Positions 17,035 to 25,209 of a stretch of 42,574 nucleotides of DNA are shown here, one piece after another. The stretch is from Clostridia bacterium (lineage in GTDB: Bacteria > Bacillota > Clostridia > Oscillospirales > Acutalibacteraceae). The notes beneath the pieces are model-generated. The model worked only from the letters and a program-made list of their open reading frames with translations, did not search any database and was not told the origin of the DNA. Both the position numbers and the translations under genes were made by a program. The stretch covers positions 1-42,574 of the forward strand of contig JAFQIG010000037.1 in assembly GCA_017397655.1 (NCBI GenBank), written 5' to 3'. Each line of letters begins with the position of its first letter. Position 1 is the stretch's first letter.

Positions 17035-18384
17035 TTGACTTTAAGAAATCCCTTGAAGATTTACGGCATACAGGATGAAAATAAAAAACTGACTCTGCTG
17101 TCAATCGCCTTTCCCTTGCTGTTTCAAAGTATTTTGAACCAGTTTTACGGAACTCTCGGAACGATGCAGCTGTCGGGATACTCTGATATTGCCGTTTCCG
17201 CCTCGAGCATAGCAAACTCTGTTCTGAACATTTTCGTTATGATAATCAATATGGTTATTAACGGAACAATCATTCTGTCAGCTGTCGCAATAGGCGCAAA
17301 ACAACGTGACAAAACTGCAGGTTATGCCGGTACAGGTGCTGTTACTGTCGTTTTGCTGGCTTTGCTGATTAGTACTTTCGGTTTCTTCTTTGCCGAAGAT
17401 CTTATGATCCTTATGAATCTTGAGGGCGAAGCACTGACCTTTGCTGCCGCTTATTTCAGAACAAGAGTGCTGTTCTTTCCGCTGACTGCTCTTTCTTCGC
17501 TTTTCAACAGCCTGATTATTTGCAACGGTATGCCGAAGATTACCGTTTATATCGGATTTTTCTGCAGTACCGTCAGCCTTGTTCTCGGATATATTGTTCT
17601 GTACACACGTATCGAAAGCATGATCAATCCGATGTACTCGATGGCTCTGGTCGCTAACTTCGTTCAGATTATTTCGCTGACCCTTACAATTATTGTTTAT
17701 ATGAAAAACAAGTTAGCGTTCTCACTGTCTTTTACCCCGAAGTATTCCGCAAAGATATTCAAGCTCGGCATACCCGGCGGAATGGCTCTTTTTATGTATA
17801 TGCTGGCGCAAACGATCACAACAAGCTTTGTTGCCGATATGGGTATAGATGTTATCAACACAAAGATCTATATAACCAACATTATTTCTTATGTTCCGAT
17901 GCTCGGTAATTCCCTTGCACAGGCAACATCCGTTTTTATGGGCAGATTCCGAGGCGCCGGCAGCTTCAGAAGTATGAAAATACTGTACAGACAGAACATT
18001 CTTCTTACAATCAGCGTAAATATTTTGCTGTCGGTTATTGTATTGATACTTCACAAGCCTCTCATCTCCATATTTACCGATAACCCGAATATAATCGCAG
18101 CAACAATGCTGATCTTTATTCTGGATATTTTTGTCGAGATTCCGAGAGCCGTCAACAATATATCCGAAAACTCGCTTAATCCCAACGGCGATGTCAAGAT
18201 TACATTTATCACATCTACCCTTTCGTGTTGGTTAGGCAGCGTTGCGCTTTCGTATGTGTTATGCGTACTGCTCGATTTACAGCTTGTCGGTATCTGGATT
18301 GCGTTCATCGCCGATGAATCAATCAAAGCCATGATCTATCTCTTCCGCTGGAAATCAAATAAATGGCAAAAAACCAAAATATAA
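17035..18384 (+). CDS. MATE-family multidrug/toxin efflux transporter
   Basis: This membrane protein of about 449 residues has roughly twelve hydrophobic helices in two similar halves, typical of the NorM/DinF-type Na+- or H+-coupled exporters. Early features are ENKKLTLLSIAFPLLFQSILNQFYG, matching the first MATE helix, and a helix-3 region with IAIGAKQRDK. The start is not certain: TTG 17035 has GGTGG five bases upstream, while GTG 17023 in the same frame lacks a ribosome binding site. It is divergent from the transketolase operon and could export its product, but no direct evidence says so. Confidence 0.88.
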   Translation: MTLRNPLKIYGIQDENKKLTLLSIAFPLLFQSILNQFYGTLGTMQLSGYSDIAVSASSIANSVLNIFVMIINMVINGTIILSAVAIGAKQRDKTAGYAGTGAVTVVLLALLISTFGFFFAEDLMILMNLEGEALTFAAAYFRTRVLFFPLTALSSLFNSLIICNGMPKITVYIGFFCSTVSLVLGYIVLYTRIESMINPMYSMALVANFVQIISLTLTIIVYMKNKLAFSLSFTPKYSAKIFKLGIPGGMALFMYMLAQTITTSFVADMGIDVINTKIYITNIISYVPMLGNSLAQATSVFMGRFRGAGSFRSMKILYRQNILLTISVNILLSVIVLILHKPLISIFTDNPNIIAATMLIFILDIFVEIPRAVNNISENSLNPNGDVKITFITSTLSCWLGSVALSYVLCVLLDLQLVGIWIAFIADESIKAMIYLFRWKSNKWQKTKI

Positions 18385-18388
18385 AATT

Positions 18389-18420
18389 AACAGCACAGCC
18401 GAAAAAACGGTTGTGCTGTT
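18389..18420 (+). terminator. Hairpin terminator after the MATE gene
   Basis: 13-bp arms (18389-18401 and 18408-18420, one G-U) close a six-A loop. The T-rich tail is short on both strands, so it may act in both directions. Confidence 0.65.
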
Positions 18421-18434
18421 TATCTATCCATAAA

Positions 18435-18592
18435 TCCGAGTCATCGTCATCAAACGGGCAGTCATTCAGTTCGTCAAAATCAAGAAACTCCGACAATATC
18501 ATATTAAACAAAATAGCAAGCTTATTTATCGTAATCCCTTCGTTTGCAAGACCGAGGATACGCTTTACATAGATATCGGAATAATCTATCAT
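18435..18592 (-). pseudogene. Internally deleted Xre-family regulator remnant
   Basis: The readable frame starts MIDYSDIYVKRILGLANE. Its first part (RILGLANEGITINKLA) matches RIIELCNERSIAINALA of the adjacent intact Xre protein, and its end (ILSEFLDFDELND) matches ISIREFFDSDLFDD. The middle, with the recognition helix, is missing. The frame then runs on into the MATE terminator hairpin and beyond, which is not normal for a real gene end. I read it as a decayed duplicate. A small expressed protein is possible but has no clear ribosome binding site. Confidence 0.55.
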
Positions 18593-18614
18593 AAGCTACT
18601 CACAATATCTAACA

Positions 18615-18857
18615 TTATTTTATTTCCTGTTCCAGATCATCAAATAAATCACTATCAAAAAATTCTCTGATGCTGATGTCTATTCCGTCACAGATTTTCT
18701 TGATTGAAACTACACCGGGATTCTGACTTTTTTTATTAAGCATACTGTAAACAGTCGAGGGAGACACTCCTGAAATATTGGCAAGTGCGTTTATTGCGAT
18801 GCTTCTTTCGTTACACAGTTCAATAATTCTCAATTCAACAGCCTTCTTAATGTTCAA
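18615..18857 (-). CDS. Xre-family helix-turn-helix regulator
   Basis: This 80-residue protein is a complete Xre/Cro-type domain. The helix-turn-helix spans about residues 18-45 (INALANISGVSPSTVYSMLNKK), followed by IKKICDGIDISIREFFD, the usual last helix of this family. The start is TTG 18857, preceded by AGAGGTGAT; an upstream frame to 18932 enters the inverted repeat and is unlikely. It is divergent from the SLOG-like gene, with a perfect inverted repeat between them, so it probably regulates that gene and itself. Confidence 0.8.
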   Translation of the reverse strand: MNIKKAVELRIIELCNERSIAINALANISGVSPSTVYSMLNKKSQNPGVVSIKKICDGIDISIREFFDSDLFDDLEQEIK

Positions 18858-18915
18858 ACCGATCACCTCTGCGACATATCGTTGATTTAATTCTAAATAA
18901 ATCTGCGATAAGTCG

Positions 18916-18971
18916 TGTGGGATATATCGCATAATTGCATTTTATGTGCTATAATTACGATATATCCCACA
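18916..18971. promoter_or_regulatory. Perfect 14-bp inverted repeat (candidate Xre operator) flanking a promoter
   Basis: Arms 18916-18929 and 18958-18971 are exact reverse complements with a 28-base spacer. Within the spacer, TG-n-TATAAT (18947-18955) is an extended -10 for the plus-strand gene. The two sites are about 42 bp apart centre to centre, close to four helical turns, which suits cooperative repressor binding on one DNA face. Confidence 0.7.
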
Positions 18972-18988
18972 AACAGAGGTGTTATTTT

Positions 18989-19417
18989 ATGGTTTGTACC
19001 TTCTTCGGTCACAGAAATACCCCTAAAGAAATAGAGTCAACCCTGCGACTGACTCTGATAGACTTGATTGAAAATAAAAATGCAACCGTTTTTTACGTTG
19101 GAAACCACGGTTGCTTTGATGCTATGGTTCGCCGTCAGCTTGCAGCTTTGTCAAAACATTATCCGATAAAGTATTACATCGTCCTTGCCTATATGCCGGG
19201 TCAAAAGCACCTGTTTGACAAGATTGATGAGCACACAATTCTTCCCGAGGGAATAGAAAATGTTCCTTATCGCTATGCCATCGACTATCGCAACAGGTGG
19301 ATGTTGAAAAAGTCAGATATTGTTGTTACTTATGTAACACACAGCTTTGGCGGTGCATGGCAATATAGGGAATCCGCTCTGAAACAAGGAAAAATCATCA
19401 TATCGCTATCAACCTGA
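18989..19417 (+). CDS. SLOG/DUF1273-like Rossmann-fold protein
   Basis: This 142-residue protein starts MVCTFFGHRNTPKEIE, a pattern seen in DUF1273/YpsA-like members of the SLOG superfamily: a first strand ending in GHR, then a helix. FYVGNHGCFDAMVRRQL and SDIVVTYVTHSFGGAWQY later resemble the glycine loop and second nucleotide-contact region. SLOG proteins are thought to bind nucleotide-derived ligands and occur in stress and defence systems. The start is ATG 18989 after GAGGTG. It is divergent from the Xre regulator. The exact ligand or activity is unknown. Confidence 0.65.
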   Translation: MVCTFFGHRNTPKEIESTLRLTLIDLIENKNATVFYVGNHGCFDAMVRRQLAALSKHYPIKYYIVLAYMPGQKHLFDKIDEHTILPEGIENVPYRYAIDYRNRWMLKKSDIVVTYVTHSFGGAWQYRESALKQGKIIISLST

Positions 19418-19455
19418 AAGCGGTATGCACATTAAGCAGCGGTGATTTGCATAAA

Positions 19456-19487
19456 AAACTACCCGGTACAACAGTACCGGGTAGTTT
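19456..19487 (-). terminator. Rho-independent terminator of rpmE
   Basis: Perfect 14-bp arms (19456-19469 and 19474-19487) close a 4-base loop. On the minus strand the stem ends in a run of T. It follows the rpmE stop directly. Confidence 0.88.
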
Positions 19488-19494
19488 AATGCAA

Positions 19495-19698
19495 TTATTT
19501 GTCGAGATTGTAACGCTTCTTGAAGCGGTCAACACGTCCGCCTGTATCAACAAGCTTCTGCTTGCCGGTGAAGAACGGATGGCACTTGGAGCAAATATCT
19601 ACACGAAGATTCTCCTTGGTGGAAGAAGTCTCGATAACTTCGCCACATGCGCAACGGATTGTTGTCTTCTCGTACTTCGGATGGATACCCTGTTTCAT
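19495..19698 (-). CDS. rpmE: 50S ribosomal protein L31, zinc-binding type
   Basis: The protein has 67 residues and begins [10 protein letters not shown] as in the L31 family. Four cysteines (16, 18, 36 and 39; CACGE and CSKCHPF) make it the zinc-containing type rather than the zinc-free paralogue. The start is ATG 19698, with AGAGGTGAC upstream. It has its own promoter and terminator. Confidence 0.95.
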   Translation of the reverse strand: MKQGIHPKYEKTTIRCACGEVIETSSTKENLRVDICSKCHPFFTGKQKLVDTGGRVDRFKKRYNLDK

Positions 19699-19738
19699 TC
19701 TTGTCACCTCTTTAAATCTGTCTGAATACAACGAACGA

Positions 19739-19767
19739 ATTATATCACAATCAATCAAAGATTGCAA
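19739..19767 (-). promoter_or_regulatory. Sigma-A promoter of rpmE
   Basis: On the minus strand TTGCAA (19767-19762), 17 bases and TATAAT (19744-19739). No GC-rich terminator is visible between this and the lipoprotein gene upstream, so read-through from the eut operon is possible. Confidence 0.8.
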
Positions 19768-19793
19768 GTACTTTTTTAACTTTTTTTACTTTT

Positions 19794-20582
19794 TTAAAAA
19801 CTGATTTTCAGAACGCCGTTTTCTGACGAGTATTCTGCCGTCACCTGAAGCGAATCTTTGATGATAAGTCCGTAAGAATTCTCTCCCGAACAGATTACCT
19901 CGTACATACCGTCATCGTTTTTGATTACGGAAAATACCTGTGCCGTATCGCTTTTTTTAAGTCTGTCCGTCGCAAAAGCTCTGACAGCTTCTTTTATTGA
20001 TTCCTCATCACCGTTACAGGAAACTTCATCATATGCATTGTCATCATTGCTTTCGACGAACAAAGAATATCCCGCCATTATGTCGTAAATCTGATTTGAA
20101 GAATCGAAGACGCTTTCGTCCGATTTGTTGATTCCGATATCACAGTTGTACACATTGTCAATGTGTCCTCCCGATTCTACCGTATAGCCGTAGCCTATCG
20201 AAAAGCTGTAATAAACAGCATTTCCGTCATCCATACAGTCAAAAACACTTATTCTGTCAATTTTTACATCAGAATATCTTTCGACTTCTTTTTCAAACTT
20301 TCCGATTGCCGCATACGTTGCCTGTTCCTCGTATTTGTAAGAATCGGTCGTTCTGTAATCAATACTGTCATCCAACACGGGAACATTGTCCTCTTGTGTT
20401 ACCTCAAACAGTATTTCGTCATACGTATCGTTTACCCTGACCGACGGTTCTTCTTCCTTTAACTGCGTTTCGCCCGTCACTTCGGGAAACAGCGTCACAG
20501 GCTCGCTTTCGTTTTTTTCACCGCACGAGCAAAAAGTGAACAGTAATACGGTTGTCAGAAACAGCAATAATAATTTTTTCAT
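19794..20582 (-). CDS. Lipoprotein of unknown function at the end of the eut operon
   Basis: This 262-residue protein has a lipoprotein signal peptide ending at the lipobox LFTFCSCGE, so it is probably tethered to the outer face of the membrane. The body is rich in Asp, Glu and Ser and has no domain I recognise. Its ATG (20582) overlaps the pduT stop codon, implying translational coupling, though an independent ribosome binding site is weak. Why an extracytoplasmic lipoprotein should be coupled to a microcompartment gene is unclear. Confidence 0.7.
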   Translation of the reverse strand: MKKLLLLFLTTVLLFTFCSCGEKNESEPVTLFPEVTGETQLKEEEPSVRVNDTYDEILFEVTQEDNVPVLDDSIDYRTTDSYKYEEQATYAAIGKFEKEVERYSDVKIDRISVFDCMDDGNAVYYSFSIGYGYTVESGGHIDNVYNCDIGINKSDESVFDSSNQIYDIMAGYSLFVESNDDNAYDEVSCNGDEESIKEAVRAFATDRLKKSDTAQVFSVIKNDDGMYEVICSGENSYGLIIKDSLQVTAEYSSENGVLKISF

Positions 20583-21130
20583 CACATCAAAGCTTCAAAA
20601 ATTTCTTTTCTCGGATTGGGGATAACAACACTTGATACCACCAGTCCTTCCGTTTCGCTGACAGCAACGCCTGCCTTGACAGCCTCATTAACTGCCGAAA
20701 CGTCACCTGTCAGCACTACAAAAGATTTACCGCCGATGCCTGTACCGAGTCTTACCTCGATAAGATCGACCTCTGCCGCTTTAACTGCAGCATCCGCCGC
20801 ATAAACTGCCGATGTAATGCTGTAAAACTCCATTACTCCGACTGCTCCGACATCCGCAACCTGCGATGTCAGATTGATAGCGGAAATTACCTGCGGATGT
20901 ACTCTCGGAATAACAACCTTGTCAACGACAAAATGTTCCGCTATAGCTTCACCTGCTTCAAGCGAAGCTGTAACTGCCGCAACCTCTCCCGTAAAGAGTA
21001 TATTGTATTTACCGGGACATACCGGCTTTGCAAAAAGAAGCTCTACCTCTGCAGCCTTAAGAATACAGTCTGCCGCTTCTATACCCTTTGCTATACTGTT
21101 AAGCTCAAGAAAGCCTATTGTTTCCATCAT
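20582..21130 (-). CDS. pduT: BMC-T shell protein with Fe-S cysteine, PduT-like
   Basis: This 182-residue microcompartment shell protein has two BMC domains (about 4-88 and 98-180), so it forms pseudohexameric trimers. Cys38 in KPVCPGK sits where PduT carries the cysteine that holds a [4Fe-4S] cluster at the trimer pore, and later motifs such as GTGIGGKSFVVLTGDVSAV fit PduT. It probably moves electrons across the shell, together with the adjacent PduS. The start ATG 21130 has AAAGG 10 bases upstream. The coding start lies inside the 3' end of pduS on neither reading; the two genes are 14 bases apart. Confidence 0.9.
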   Translation of the reverse strand: MMETIGFLELNSIAKGIEAADCILKAAEVELLFAKPVCPGKYNILFTGEVAAVTASLEAGEAIAEHFVVDKVVIPRVHPQVISAINLTSQVADVGAVGVMEFYSITSAVYAADAAVKAAEVDLIEVRLGTGIGGKSFVVLTGDVSAVNEAVKAGVAVSETEGLVVSSVVIPNPRKEIFEALM

Positions 21131-21144
21131 AATTCTCAATCCTT

Positions 21145-22494
21145 TCAGGCCTTGACTATTCTGATTGCGCAACCGTGTACGCTTGCCACTCCGTCAATTG
21201 ATGCGTGAAGATTTGCTCCGAGCTTGCCATCGGGACATTTTGCGATAAGCTGTCCCTTAGTAACCCTTTCACCGTCTCTTATCAAAGGCTCACTCTGTGC
21301 TCCGATGTGCTGACGAAGATTCTCATAAACCTCTGAAGGCTCGGCACAGATAAGCTCTGTTATCTCGTAATCATAGTAATCAACAACGCCTGCTCTGACT
21401 GCAGCCTTCTTTGACGGTACCTTACGGAGCTCTCTTGAAGGACTTTCATCGCCCATTCCTTCACCCTTGGGATAACGTATACCTGCTTCTCCCAAAGCCT
21501 TTTTGAGCATCGAATTGATCTTTCTCGGCTGTAAATCCATGGGACAGGCATATGTTTCACAAATACCGCATTCACAGCAAAGCAATGCATTTTTGATATC
21601 AGGATCAGACAAAAGTCCGTTGATATCCGCACAAAGTGCTGTTTTTCTCATAATCTTATGAGGCTCTAAAGGATGTCCCATAAGATGTCTCGGACACATC
21701 TGTGTGCAGTAACTGCACTGTATGCACGCACTGTGTGCCCTGTTTAACATATGTTTAACAGAAATCCTGTTGTGATTTGCAATGTATCCGTCATTGCGAA
21801 GAACAAGGATTCCCGATGTTGTCTTTGTTACAAATTCTTTGTCAAGGTCAGCTTTTTCTATAATTCTGCCCATCATAGGGCCACCGCTGACACATATATA
21901 ATCATCACATTTTACACCGCCTGCAAGTGACAGACAGTCATAAAACGATGTTCCGATCGGCACTTTAAGCACTGTCGGATGATTCACTTCACCTGTTACC
22001 GTCAAAAACTTATCGGTAAACGGAATATCTTTCAGAGCATCGCTTATGCAAAGAAGCGTTGCCGCATTTGTTACGGCACAACCTACATCAAGCGGTATGC
22101 CTGCGGGAGGTACCGTTTTTCCCGTGACCTCACGTACAAGTGTCTGTTCATCACCTGCAGGATAAAAGCTATCCATAGTGTGAATGAATATTCTGTCCGC
22201 AAGACCGTTTTCACTTATCTGTTCTTTTAAAGCGGCAATTTCTTTTTTGTATCCGCTTTTAAGACCGAAGGTGCATTTATCGGCAGAAATCTCCTGACGT
22301 ACCGCCTCTGCAGTACGTACAAGCTCTGATGCAAAATTTGTCATAATATATCGGTCGGTACGAAGCAACGGCTCACATTCTGCACCGTTGATGATAAGAT
22401 GCTCTATCTCTCCCGACAGCTTGACGTGAGTCGGAAATCCCGCACCGCCGCATCCTACAACACCTGCGGCAAACAGTTTATCCTTGAGAATCAT
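21145..22494 (-). CDS. pduS: RnfC-like cobalamin reductase PduS
   Basis: This 449-residue flavoprotein has an N-terminal NADH/FMN-binding RnfC-like region (VVGCGGAGFPTHVKL, INGAECEPLL) and two [4Fe-4S] motifs, CIQCSYCTQMCP and CCECGICETYACP. The C-terminal part has a biotinyl/lipoyl-like RnfC barrel. In the propanediol system PduS reduces cob(III)alamin for the adenosyltransferase and works with PduT. The start ATG 22494 follows GGGGAGG. Here it would serve EutT and ethanolamine ammonia-lyase. Confidence 0.9.
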   Translation of the reverse strand: MILKDKLFAAGVVGCGGAGFPTHVKLSGEIEHLIINGAECEPLLRTDRYIMTNFASELVRTAEAVRQEISADKCTFGLKSGYKKEIAALKEQISENGLADRIFIHTMDSFYPAGDEQTLVREVTGKTVPPAGIPLDVGCAVTNAATLLCISDALKDIPFTDKFLTVTGEVNHPTVLKVPIGTSFYDCLSLAGGVKCDDYICVSGGPMMGRIIEKADLDKEFVTKTTSGILVLRNDGYIANHNRISVKHMLNRAHSACIQCSYCTQMCPRHLMGHPLEPHKIMRKTALCADINGLLSDPDIKNALLCCECGICETYACPMDLQPRKINSMLKKALGEAGIRYPKGEGMGDESPSRELRKVPSKKAAVRAGVVDYYDYEITELICAEPSEVYENLRQHIGAQSEPLIRDGERVTKGQLIAKCPDGKLGANLHASIDGVASVHGCAIRIVKA

Positions 22495-22513
22495 TAATAT
22501 CCTCCCCGATCAA

Positions 22514-22795
22514 CTACTTTTTCTTGTTTTCTCTTTCAACTTCGATTGTATCAATTATTCCGACTATTGCACAGTCAACTACAAAATCATCGCCGCCGAG
22601 TGCTCTTCGTGCGGTACTGCCGTCTACAACCAATACCTGCTCACCGATACCTGCACCGACTGTATCTGCCGCCACAAAAGTATCTCCACGTCTTTTTGTA
22701 GTTTCTATTTCACGAACTACCATGAGCTTGAAGCCTTCCATGCCGGGTTGCTTTTTAGTCGCCCATACGTGTCCGATTACTTCACAGATAAGCAT
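22514..22795 (-). CDS. eutN: BMC vertex protein EutN/CcmL
   Basis: This 93-residue pentameric protein closes the vertices of the polyhedral shell. Family features are MLICEVIGHVWATKKQP at the start, then DTVGAGIGEQVLVVDGSTAR and VVDCAIVGIIDTIEV. Start ATG 22795 follows AAAGGAG. It is the only vertex protein gene in the operon. Confidence 0.93.
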   Translation of the reverse strand: MLICEVIGHVWATKKQPGMEGFKLMVVREIETTKRRGDTFVAADTVGAGIGEQVLVVDGSTARRALGGDDFVVDCAIVGIIDTIEVERENKKK

Positions 22796-22813
22796 AAGCC
22801 TTTCTCCTTTAAC

Positions 22814-23467
22814 TTAAATAAACTCAAGTATCTTTCCGTTATGAAGAAATACGTCCTTTGCTGACGGTGTTACTACCGTACCCTTTTTAAGAAGAATTAC
22901 CGATTCCGCACTCTTTTCAAGCATTGAAACCGCAAGTGCTTCTGTTATGATTCCCTCGGGCAGATCATCGCCCGGAGCAGACCTTACCGTATATTTATCA
23001 ATCGGTGTCTGTCCGTTAATAAGCTTGATGCCGAAGCTCTGAAGCGTTCTGACATAGCCTTCAAGAAGCTGATAAAAGCCTCTGCTTGCCGTTGTTGAAA
23101 GCTTTCGGAATTCAAGCGCACAGTCAAGAAGATTTATATCCTTACCGCAAAGCAGACCGCTGATGACGGCACACTGAACGGCACGGGTATTCCTGCCGAG
23201 CGCAATATCTGCAAGCTCAGTAAGCGACAGCTCGGTTATATAAATTTTTTCAAACTTTTCAATATCCTCTTCGCAGGTATAATTTTCAATTGTGAAAATA
23301 TTATACTTGTTTCTGATATTTACGGGGAGCTTGTCACGACTGCCGATAAGCAGAACATCGGGAAGTCCCTGTCTGTACTGCTCCTCAGGTTCAACACAGT
23401 CTCCCATCACTCTCATAACTTCTCTTGTAACAAGCTCAATAAGCTGTTCTTTTGAAAGTTCGGGCAT
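22814..23467 (-). CDS. Ethanolamine-operon conserved protein (TIGR02536-like)
   Basis: This 217-residue protein resembles the hypothetical family found in Firmicute eut operons; its function is unknown. The N-terminus PELSKEQLIELVTREVMR is an amphipathic helix of encapsulation-peptide type followed by an acidic linker. The middle (residues about 36-190) may be a flavodoxin-like or Rossmann-like fold (DVLLIGSRDKLP). The start is ATG 23467, 8 bases after AGAGG. It sits between pduL and eutN, which suggests a lumen protein. Confidence 0.65.
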   Translation of the reverse strand: MPELSKEQLIELVTREVMRVMGDCVEPEEQYRQGLPDVLLIGSRDKLPVNIRNKYNIFTIENYTCEEDIEKFEKIYITELSLTELADIALGRNTRAVQCAVISGLLCGKDINLLDCALEFRKLSTTASRGFYQLLEGYVRTLQSFGIKLINGQTPIDKYTVRSAPGDDLPEGIITEALAVSMLEKSAESVILLKKGTVVTPSAKDVFLHNGKILEFI

Positions 23468-23479
23468 AAGAGTCACCTC

Positions 23480-24133
23480 TTATTTAATAATATATGCTTT
23501 GGTATTTTTACCTAACAGGCAAGCATTTGCCTCATCAAAATCAATGTGCATAGAGAGCGAGAAATTATCATTGACACGAATGATAACATCGTCAAACGTC
23601 AACGGTCTTGCGCTGTCAACCTTGACTCTGACTCTTTGACCGTCCGTAACACAAAGACGCTTTGCATCCGCAGAAGTCATATGGATATGAGCCTTTGCAA
23701 CAATCACACTCTTTTCGGCACAGATCATGCCCTTGTCACCGAAGATATAAACATCTGCTGCACCGTTCAGATCGCCCGACATATTGACAGGTGCGGAAAG
23801 TCCGAGACCTCTGCAGTCTGTCATCGAAAGCTCAACCTGTGTTTCAGGTCTGACAGGACCTAAAACGGCTACATTCTCGATGCTTCCTTTTTTTGTAACA
23901 AGCTTTACCCTTTTATCCGAAAGAAACTGTCCCGGCTGGGAAAGCTCACGTACACAGTTAAGCGTTTCGCCCTGTCCGAAAAGCTTTTCGACATCGGACT
24001 GAGTCAGATGCACGTGACGTGCCGAAGCTTCTGCAAAAATGGAATCGTCACTTTTTTCTGCAGGAACACCTACAGCTTTTGTGTAACGGTCAATAACACA
24101 TTCAATTATTGATCTGATTTCTTTTTCATTCAT
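23480..24133 (-). CDS. pduL: Phosphate propanoyl/acetyltransferase PduL
   Basis: This 217-residue enzyme converts acyl-CoA and phosphate to acyl-phosphate and CoA inside microcompartments, unrelated to Pta. The two metal-binding PduL motifs are visible: ASARHVHL near residue 36 and VAKAHIHMT near 146, plus MHIDFDEANAC near the end. Residues 1-20 form an amphipathic helix like a PduL encapsulation peptide. The start ATG overlaps the eutT stop by one base. In this operon it recycles CoA from acetyl-CoA. Confidence 0.93.
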   Translation of the reverse strand: MNEKEIRSIIECVIDRYTKAVGVPAEKSDDSIFAEASARHVHLTQSDVEKLFGQGETLNCVRELSQPGQFLSDKRVKLVTKKGSIENVAVLGPVRPETQVELSMTDCRGLGLSAPVNMSGDLNGAADVYIFGDKGMICAEKSVIVAKAHIHMTSADAKRLCVTDGQRVRVKVDSARPLTFDDVIIRVNDNFSLSMHIDFDEANACLLGKNTKAYIIK

Positions 24134-24867
24134 TATCTATCACCGTAATCTCCGAGTATCAGTCTGCAGAACAGTATATGTATGCAGCTTGAAAGTCGGT
24201 TAAGTGCTTTTATAATGTCACGTCTTTCGGGAACTGCCGACGCAGCCGAAAGCTCTGTCTGGCGCACAACTGCACGCAAACGGTTAAGCTGTGCCGCCAT
24301 CTCACCCATTGTATATTCGGGCAACGGATGCATTTTGTTGACGAATCTGTTTTTGATGTCATGAGATACCTTTCGAAGCTCGTCCGATGTCATCGAAAGA
24401 AGCTTCTTTTCCTCCATAGGCATTGACAGTACCTCTGCAGCCAGTATATCCCGTGTAAAAAGCAGGACTTCACCGAGCTGTGACGTCAAAATCCCAAGGC
24501 CACACCTTTCTGATGTAACCTGTGCCGTAATTATTTCCGACTGCAACAAATCCAGCTTGCCCCTCATATCAATGATGGGAGAGGTTTTTGGAACTAAACG
24601 GTTTCCGTAGAGATGCGTCATCTCTTCGGGCTTTTCGCTGTACCGTCTTCCCGTCTTTGCATCAACAAAAAAAGTATATGTCTGTGATGCACCTCGTACC
24701 GAATCATAGTCGGTTTTGCCCTCGTTTACCACCGATACAGCGATACCTCTTGCGGCAAGGTAGTCTCTTGCCGCAGGAGTAACAAATACATCGGGAGGCA
24801 CGGTATATTTCTTTATACCGTCAACTGAAAACGAAGAGCGAAGATCCTCTTCTGTTAAGATTCTCAT
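24133..24867 (-). CDS. eutT: Ethanolamine-utilisation cobalamin adenosyltransferase EutT
   Basis: This 244-residue enzyme transfers the adenosyl group from ATP to reduced cobalamin, making the coenzyme for ethanolamine ammonia-lyase. Motifs are [16 protein letters not shown] near residue 27, [15 protein letters not shown] near 85, and [16 protein letters not shown] helices ([12 protein letters not shown]). The Cys cluster of the proteobacterial iron/zinc type EutT (HX11CCX2C) is not present after the His, so this is the metal-free type. The start ATG overlaps the eutM stop by 4 bases. Confidence 0.87.
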   Translation of the reverse strand: MRILTEEDLRSSFSVDGIKKYTVPPDVFVTPAARDYLAARGIAVSVVNEGKTDYDSVRGASQTYTFFVDAKTGRRYSEKPEEMTHLYGNRLVPKTSPIIDMRGKLDLLQSEIITAQVTSERCGLGILTSQLGEVLLFTRDILAAEVLSMPMEEKKLLSMTSDELRKVSHDIKNRFVNKMHPLPEYTMGEMAAQLNRLRAVVRQTELSAASAVPERRDIIKALNRLSSCIHILFCRLILGDYGDR

Positions 24868-25160
24868 TTATCGCACTTGTCAAGTGAGGGAAGGATGTAC
24901 TCAACATCGCTGTGGGGTCTGGGAATTACGTGTACGGAAACAAGCTCGCCAACCTTGGAAGCTGCTGCTGCACCTGCATCTGTAGCTGCCTTGACAGCAC
25001 CGACATCGCCACGAACCATAACGGTTACAAGACCGCCGCCTACGTGTACCTTACCGATAAGGTTAACGTTTGCTGCCTTTACCATTGCGTCGGCTGCTTC
25101 GATAGAGCCTACAAGACCCTTTGTTTCTACCATTCCCAATGCCTGTAATGTTTCTGCCAT
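24864..25160 (-). CDS. eutM: BMC-H shell protein EutM
   Basis: This 98-residue single BMC-domain protein forms the hexamers that tile the shell facets. Motifs are [20 protein letters not shown] at the start, [20 protein letters not shown] and [15 protein letters not shown] at the end, matching EutM/PduA. Start ATG 25160 follows AGGAGG, the strongest in the operon, fitting the high copy number needed. It is the only BMC-H gene in the operon (no EutS or EutK seen). Confidence 0.95.
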   Translation of the reverse strand: MAETLQALGMVETKGLVGSIEAADAMVKAANVNLIGKVHVGGGLVTVMVRGDVGAVKAATDAGAAAASKVGELVSVHVIPRPHSDVEYILPSLDKCDK

Positions 25161-25209
25161 TTTTGATTTCCTCCTGATTATAAATAGTTTTTATATTGCT
25201 GACCGTAAA

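Noticed and set aside
18861..18932. Longer N-terminus for the Xre regulator (start at 18932)
   Set aside because: It would begin inside the inverted repeat and adds residues outside the domain; TTG 18857 has a good ribosome binding site.
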